From positions 5,518,001 through 5,582,000 of the forward strand of contig NZ_CP031264.1 in assembly GCF_003258605.2 (NCBI RefSeq): 64,000 bases of DNA, given 5' to 3'. Of the stretch, positions 60,040-64,000 are shown piece after piece. The position numbers were made by a program, and so were the translations under genes. The notes below the pieces were generated by a model. That model did not search any database. It had not been told where the DNA came from and worked only from the letters and a program-made list of their open reading frames with translations. Source of the stretch: Peterkaempfera bronchialis. Lineage in GTDB: Bacteria; Actinomycetota; Actinomycetes; Streptomycetales; Streptomycetaceae. How positions within the stretch are numbered: position 1 is the first letter of the stretch; each line of letters starts with the position of its first letter.

Positions 60040-63000
60040 CGCGGAGCGTCCTCCTCCGGGTGTCGGTCGATCGCGGCGGAGACGGCGGCGACCAGCGGGC
60101 TGGTGAGCAGGGTGTGGTGGGTGCCCGGGACGGACGCGGTGGCGGTCCGCCCCGTGGTGAGCGCGGCCCAGCCCCAGTCGGGGGCGGCGGCGCACGGGTG
60201 GTCGGCGAACTCGCCGACCTGGCCGTCCCGCGCCCGGACGACGGTGATGTCCGCGGCCAGCCCGGCGGCCCGGTGGCTGTTGCAGGCCCGGACCACCCCC
60301 CGGAAGACCGCCAGCGCATCCGCCAGGTCCGCCGCGTCCAGGCCGCCCGCAGCCCCGGCGGCCTGGTGCAGCAGCGGAGGCGCGAGGCGCGCGAAGGTGC
60401 CCTCGGGCAGCGCCGCGAGCCGTTCCCGCAGCAGGTCGGCCGCAGCGGAGCGCGGGTCGAAGCCGATGTCCAGGTCCTCCAGGAACCAGAGCGCCAGCTG
60501 CGCCTCGTCCACCTCCCGGGGCTCGACCGGGGCGGGCGCGTCGATCACCACCAGGCGCTCGACCTTCTCGCCGAGCGCCTCCAGGCGGTGCGCGATCCCG
60601 GCGGCGATGACCGCACCCGAGGACCAGCCGCCCAGCCGGTACGGCCCGGACGGCTGGACCCTGCGCAGCTCCCGCGTATACAGGGCCGTCAGGTCGTCCA
60701 TGGTCTCCAGCGGCGACCCGCCGGCCGCGCCGGGAGCCTGGAAGGCGTGGAACGGACGGCCCAGCGACTCGGCGAGCGCCCGATAGCACAGCACATTGCC
60801 GCCGGCGGGGTGGACGAAGAACCAGGGGTCGGCGTCCCCGTCCCGCAGTCGCACCAGCGGCGACCAGTCGGCCCGGGTCTCCAGCCACTCCGCCAGCCCG
60901 GCGACGGTGCGCCGCTCCAGCAGGGTGCCCAGCGGCACCTGGTGGCCCAGCCGCCGGGCGATCTGCGCGGTGACGCGCAGCGCCGTGAAGGACTGCCCGC
61001 CCAGCGCGAAGAAGTCGTCGTGCACCCCGATCGGCCCGGAGCCCAGCACCGCCTCCCAGATCTCCGCCAGTGCCTTCTCGGCGGGCGTCCGGGGCGCGGT
61101 CCGCTCGCGCTGCCCGCCCGGCCCGGCCGGCTCCAGGGCCTCCAGCGCCCTGCGGTCCAGCTTGCCGTTGGCGGTGAGCGGCAGCCGCTCCAGCACGGTG
61201 AGATGACTGGGCACCATATAGGCGGGCAGCCGTTCGCCCAGGGCGGCCAGCACGGTGGCGGCAGACGGCGGCTCGACGCCCTCGGCGGCGGTGGCGAAGG
61301 CCGCCAGCTGCTTGCCGGAGTCCGTGGTGCGCGCCACCACGGCGGCCTGCCCGATGTGCGGCAGCTCCGCCAGGGCGTGCTCCACCTCGCCGGGTTCCAC
61401 CCGAAAGCCCTGGATCTTCACCTGGAAGTCCGCGCGGCCGAGGAACTCGATCTCCCCGCCGGGCAGATAGCGCCCCAGGTCTCCGGTGCGGTACAGCCGC
61501 TCGCCGGTGCGCGGGTGGGTGGTGAAAGCGGCTGCGGTCCTGTCCGGGTCGCCGAGGTAGCCGAGGGCGAGCCCGGCCCCGCCGATGTACAGCTGCCCGG
61601 CCACCCAGGTGGGCAGGTCGCGGCCGAGTTCGTCCAGGATGTACCAGCTCTGGCCGGCCAGCGGCTTGCCGTACGGGATGCTCGTCCAGCCGGGGTCGGT
61701 CTTCCCGACCGGGTGGCAGATCGACCAGATCGACGCCTCGGTGGCGCCGCCGAGGCTGACCACCTGGGCGTTCGGGGCGATCCCGCGGATCCGGTCCGGC
61801 AGGCCGACCGGGATCCAGTCGCCGCTCAGCAGCACCGTACGCAGTGAGGGGCACTCCAGCCCGGCCGCCTCCGCCTCCTCGACGAAGAGCTGCATGATCG
61901 CCGGCACGGAGTTCCACACCGTGACGCCGTGGCGGCGCACCGCCGCGACCCAGGCGGCGGGGTCGGCCTCGCCCCGCTCCGGCAGGACCAGGGTGGCGCC
62001 CGCCTGGAGCGCGCCGAAGATGTCGTAGACGGACAGGTCGAAGCAGAGCGAGGAGATGCCGAACAGGACGTCGTCCCCGGTGATCCCGAAGCGCCGGTTG
62101 ACCTCGGCGATGGTGTTGAGCGGGCCCCGGTGGTCCAGCATCGCGCCCTTGGGGCGGCCGGTGGAGCCCGAGGTGTAGATGACGTACGCCAGGTCCTCCG
62201 GCGCGCGTGCCGCCGGGGCCGGGGCCGGGGCGGGCTCGGCCACGGTGACCCCGTCCACGGTGACCCCGTCCACGGTGACCCCGTCCACGGTGACGACGGG
62301 TGCCTGGGTCAGGCCGGTGAGCCGCTCCCGCAGCCCCTCGACGGTGACCACGGCGGTGGCCGAGGTGTCGGACAGCACATACCGGATGCGGTCCTCCGGC
62401 CAGGCCGGGTCCAGCGGCACATAGGCCGCCCCGGCGGTGAGCACGCCATGGACCGCGGTGATCTGCTCCGGGCCCTTGGACAGCACCAGGGCGACCAGGT
62501 CGCCGGGCCGTGTCCCCTGGGCGTGCAGCGTCTCGGCGAGGCGGGCGGCGCGGCGGTGCAGCTCGCGGTAGCCGACCGTGGCGCCGTCGGCGACCACGGC
62601 CGGCCGGTCGGGGCGCTCGGCGGCGTGCCGCTCCAGCGGGGTGTGCAGAAGTCCGCCGGGGAGCGGCGGAGAGGTCCGGTTGATCCGGGCGCGCTGCTCC
62701 CGCTGGGTGGCGGGCAGCAGCTCGAACGCCTTGGTCTCCCAGGCCGCGTCGCTTTCGGCGAGCTCTGTGACGACCGTGCGGTAGCCCTGCTCCATGGCGT
62801 CGATCAGGCCCTCGGGGAACATGTCCTCGATGACGTCCCAGACCACCCACAGACTGCCGTCCCGCAAGTCCCAGAACTCGCAGTCGATCAGCGTCTGCGG
62901 GGTCTCCAACTGGCTGTGCACCGGCCGCTCCTGCTGCCCCACGAAGAGCGCGCTGCCGATCGCGAACGGGCAGACCGCCCGGCCGGGGGTACGGCGGGCC

Positions 63001-64000
63001 TGGTTGAGCTTCTGGAGGACCTTGACCCCGCTCCAGTACAGGTGCTCCACGTCGGACAGCATCCGGGCCTGAAGCCGGCGGACCCGGGCCTGGAACGGCT
63101 CGTCGGGCCGCCAGTCGACCTCCAGCGGGTAGAGCGAGGCGAAGTTCCCCAGCACGTCGGGCAGTTGCGGGTGGAGCGGCAGCCGGTGGGTGATCATGTT
63201 GTTCAGCAGGAAGTGGCGCGACCCGCTCCAGTAGGAGAGCACCTCGGCCTGTACGGCGGAGAGCACATTGGTGGTCGTCAGGTTCCGCGCGGCGGCGCGG
63301 TCCCGCAGCGCCGTCCACACCGGCGCCGGGAAGAGCATCTCGCGGCGCTCCAGCCGGGAACGCCGCCGAGGGTCAGCGCCGGCCGCCAGCGGGACGGGGG
63401 GCGCCTCCGGCCAGTCGGCGATCCGGTCGGTCCAGTACGCCCGCGACGCCTGGCCCAGTGGCGACTCCTCCAGCTCGGCCAGGGCCAGCACGCAGTCCCG
63501 GAAGCTGATCTCCAGCGCGGGCGGCGACCAGTGCGGGTCGCGGTAGCGGAGCAGCACCCGGTCGAGGAAGCGCAGGGTCGCCGGTGCGTCGCTGAAGATG
63601 TTGTTGTTGTTGAAGTGGAGTCGGCTGCGCCCCCCGGGGAGCAGGCTGAGCCGCAGGTCGACCCAGGGCCAGCGGTCGTGTACCGGCTCGGTGCGGACGA
63701 TGGCGTCGCGCATCCGCGCCATCGCACGCTCCGCGTCGGCCAGCGGCAGTCCGCGCAGGTCGTACACGCGCAGCTCGGCCGGCGCCGGGTCGCGCACCGT
63801 CTCCAGCCGCATGTCGTCGCGGACCACGACCAGGTTGTGCCGCTGGTGGTGCAGCTCCTCGTTGAGGGCCTGCTCCAGGCGCCGGGGGTCGGTCTCGCCG
63901 AGCTCGTATTCGAAGTACTGGTGCGGGCGCACGTAGTACTCGAACCCCTCCCGGCTGCCGATCAGAAACGACGCCTGGAGGTCGGAGGGCGGGAAGGGCT
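60036..64000 (-). CDS. NRPS module Cy-A-PCP-TE, cysteine-specific, 5' end outside the window
   Basis: At least 1,320 residues; the frame is open to the right edge. The visible part starts inside a Cy-like domain (PFPPSDLQASFLIG). Its signature is N-NIFS-D-AP-A (about 63585-63615), with Asp and Ser of DxxxxDxxS lost and VFTS replaced by AIGS; the WD motif is kept. The A domain pocket reads D-L-Y-N-L-S-L-I-W, the Cys code. A 15-bp tandem repeat codes VTVDG units in the A2-A3 linker. PCP Ser is in FALGGQSFTAL. The TE has GWSSG and the late His in GTHHTLL. Downstream the TubC-docked NRPS gene is coupled by ATGA. Confidence 0.93.
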   Translation of the reverse strand, partial: PFPPSDLQASFLIGSREGFEYYVRPHQYFEYELGETDPRRLEQALNEELHHQRHNLVVVRDDMRLETVRDPAPAELRVYDLRGLPLADAERAMARMRDAIVRTEPVHDRWPWVDLRLSLLPGGRSRLHFNNNNIFSDAPATLRFLDRVLLRYRDPHWSPPALEISFRDCVLALAELEESPLGQASRAYWTDRIADWPEAPPVPLAAGADPRRRSRLERREMLFPAPVWTALRDRAAARNLTTTNVLSAVQAEVLSYWSGSRHFLLNNMITHRLPLHPQLPDVLGNFASLYPLEVDWRPDEPFQARVRRLQARMLSDVEHLYWSGVKVLQKLNQARRTPGRAVCPFAIGSALFVGQQERPVHSQLETPQTLIDCEFWDLRDGSLWVVWDVIEDMFPEGLIDAMEQGYRTVVTELAESDAAWETKAFELLPATQREQRARINRTSPPLPGGLLHTPLERHAAERPDRPAVVADGATVGYRELHRRAARLAETLHAQGTRPGDLVALVLSKGPEQITAVHGVLTAGAAYVPLDPAWPEDRIRYVLSDTSATAVVTVEGLRERLTGLTQAPVVTVDGVTVDGVTVDGVTVAEPAPAPAPAARAPEDLAYVIYTSGSTGRPKGAMLDHRGPLNTIAEVNRRFGITGDDVLFGISSLCFDLSVYDIFGALQAGATLVLPERGEADPAAWVAAVRRHGVTVWNSVPAIMQLFVEEAEAAGLECPSLRTVLLSGDWIPVGLPDRIRGIAPNAQVVSLGGATEASIWSICHPVGKTDPGWTSIPYGKPLAGQSWYILDELGRDLPTWVAGQLYIGGAGLALGYLGDPDRTAAAFTTHPRTGERLYRTGDLGRYLPGGEIEFLGRADFQVKIQGFRVEPGEVEHALAELPHIGQAAVVARTTDSGKQLAAFATAAEGVEPPSAATVLAALGERLPAYMVPSHLTVLERLPLTANGKLDRRALEALEPAGPGGQRERTAPRTPAEKALAEIWEAVLGSGPIGVHDDFFALGGQSFTALRVTAQIARRLGHQVPLGTLLERRTVAGLAEWLETRADWSPLVRLRDGDADPWFFVHPAGGNVLCYRALAESLGRPFHAFQAPGAAGGSPLETMDDLTALYTRELRRVQPSGPYRLGGWSSGAVIAAGIAHRLEALGEKVERLVVIDAPAPVEPREVDEAQLALWFLEDLDIGFDPRSAAADLLRERLAALPEGTFARLAPPLLHQAAGAAGGLDAADLADALAVFRGVVRACNSHRAAGLAADITVVRARDGQVGEFADHPCAAAPDWGWAALTTGRTATASVPGTHHTLLTSPLVAAVSAAIDRHPEEDAPR
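62241..62294. repeat. 15-bp tandem repeat inside the adenylation domain
   Basis: 3.6 copies of CACGGTGACCCCGTC, in frame, coding VTVDG repeats in the variable linker just before the A3 P-loop. It does not touch a catalytic motif, so copy number can drift. Confidence 0.93.

Noticed and set aside
60060-61847. 595-residue plus-strand open frame over the NRPS gene
   Set aside because: Antisense shadow of adenylation/PCP/TE coding DNA; no recognisable domain.
56656-63318. 2,220-residue open frame as one giant NRPS
   Set aside because: The upstream half is out of frame with the NRPS domains; the real protein starts at ATG 60039 with a TubC docking domain, overlapping the stop of the previous NRPS.
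60036-64000. Classical siderophore (yersiniabactin/pyochelin) cluster
   Set aside because: No salicylate synthase, aryl-acid activation, TonB-like or iron ABC transport gene, nor thiazoline reductase, is visible in the window; it cannot be excluded beyond the right edge.

Overview
The window comes from a high-GC actinomycete of the Streptomycetaceae. Codon use is strongly GC-biased, and the core gene order tyrS, TPR protein, HAD phosphatase, tlyA, NAD kinase, recN, pyrG, Nudix, parA, scpA, scpB, rlu is the one known from Streptomyces and (in outline) Mycobacterium. The 16S sequence is of the Streptomycetaceae type, but the stretch near 10705-10760 (ACACCGGGAAACCGGTGC) is not the commonest Streptomyces version, so the genus is left open (Streptomyces, Kitasatospora or Streptacidiphilus).

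Left part (1-10.1 kb): housekeeping genes. These are the end of an ABC ATPase, an NfeD/SPFH membrane pair, a TauE-type permease, a pterin carbinolamine dehydratase, a PQQ-propeller membrane protein, an HNH nuclease, a PEBP protein, an Spo0M-type sporulation protein, 3-methyladenine glycosylase and tyrosyl-tRNA synthetase. A complete 16S-23S-5S operon without spacer tRNAs follows (10.1-15.8 kb). Its promoter abuts the tyrS terminator, and both precursor-processing stems can be recognised.

Middle part (15.9-44.3 kb): a giant-repeat RDD/RGG protein with a TPR-like core, then the conserved DNA-repair and cofactor block (TPR, HAD, SCP2, Lys/Ala-rich DNA-binding-like protein, tlyA, nadK, recN), a GT4 glycosyltransferase, a GH15 glucanase, pyrG, Nudix, an NTPase/TPR regulator, alanine dehydrogenase, and the parA / RHH-like / scpA / scpB / rlu segregation-condensin operon. 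Two genes (27555-28390 and 34912-37571) are split by apparent single-base deletions.

Right part (44.3-64 kb): the conserved order stops behind an 18-bp terminator and a biosynthetic locus begins. Two regulators (a 71-residue stand-alone LuxR-type HTH and an AraC-type protein with an N-terminal HTH) flank a 615-bp spacer. A LanB-C-like/SagB-type oxidase fusion reads rightward. A tightly coupled leftward operon, running in from beyond the right edge, encodes Cy-A-PCP-TE, TubC-dock-Cy-A-PCP, a GMC oxidoreductase, a type II thioesterase, Cy-A-PCP-TE, a BBE-like flavoprotein and a methyltransferase. All three adenylation pockets read as cysteine or cysteine-like. The likely product is an oligo-thiazoline/thiazole peptide, with the redox enzymes adjusting ring oxidation. 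Two of the three Cy domains have degenerate signature motifs. The product is unknown and the cluster is cut by the window edge.
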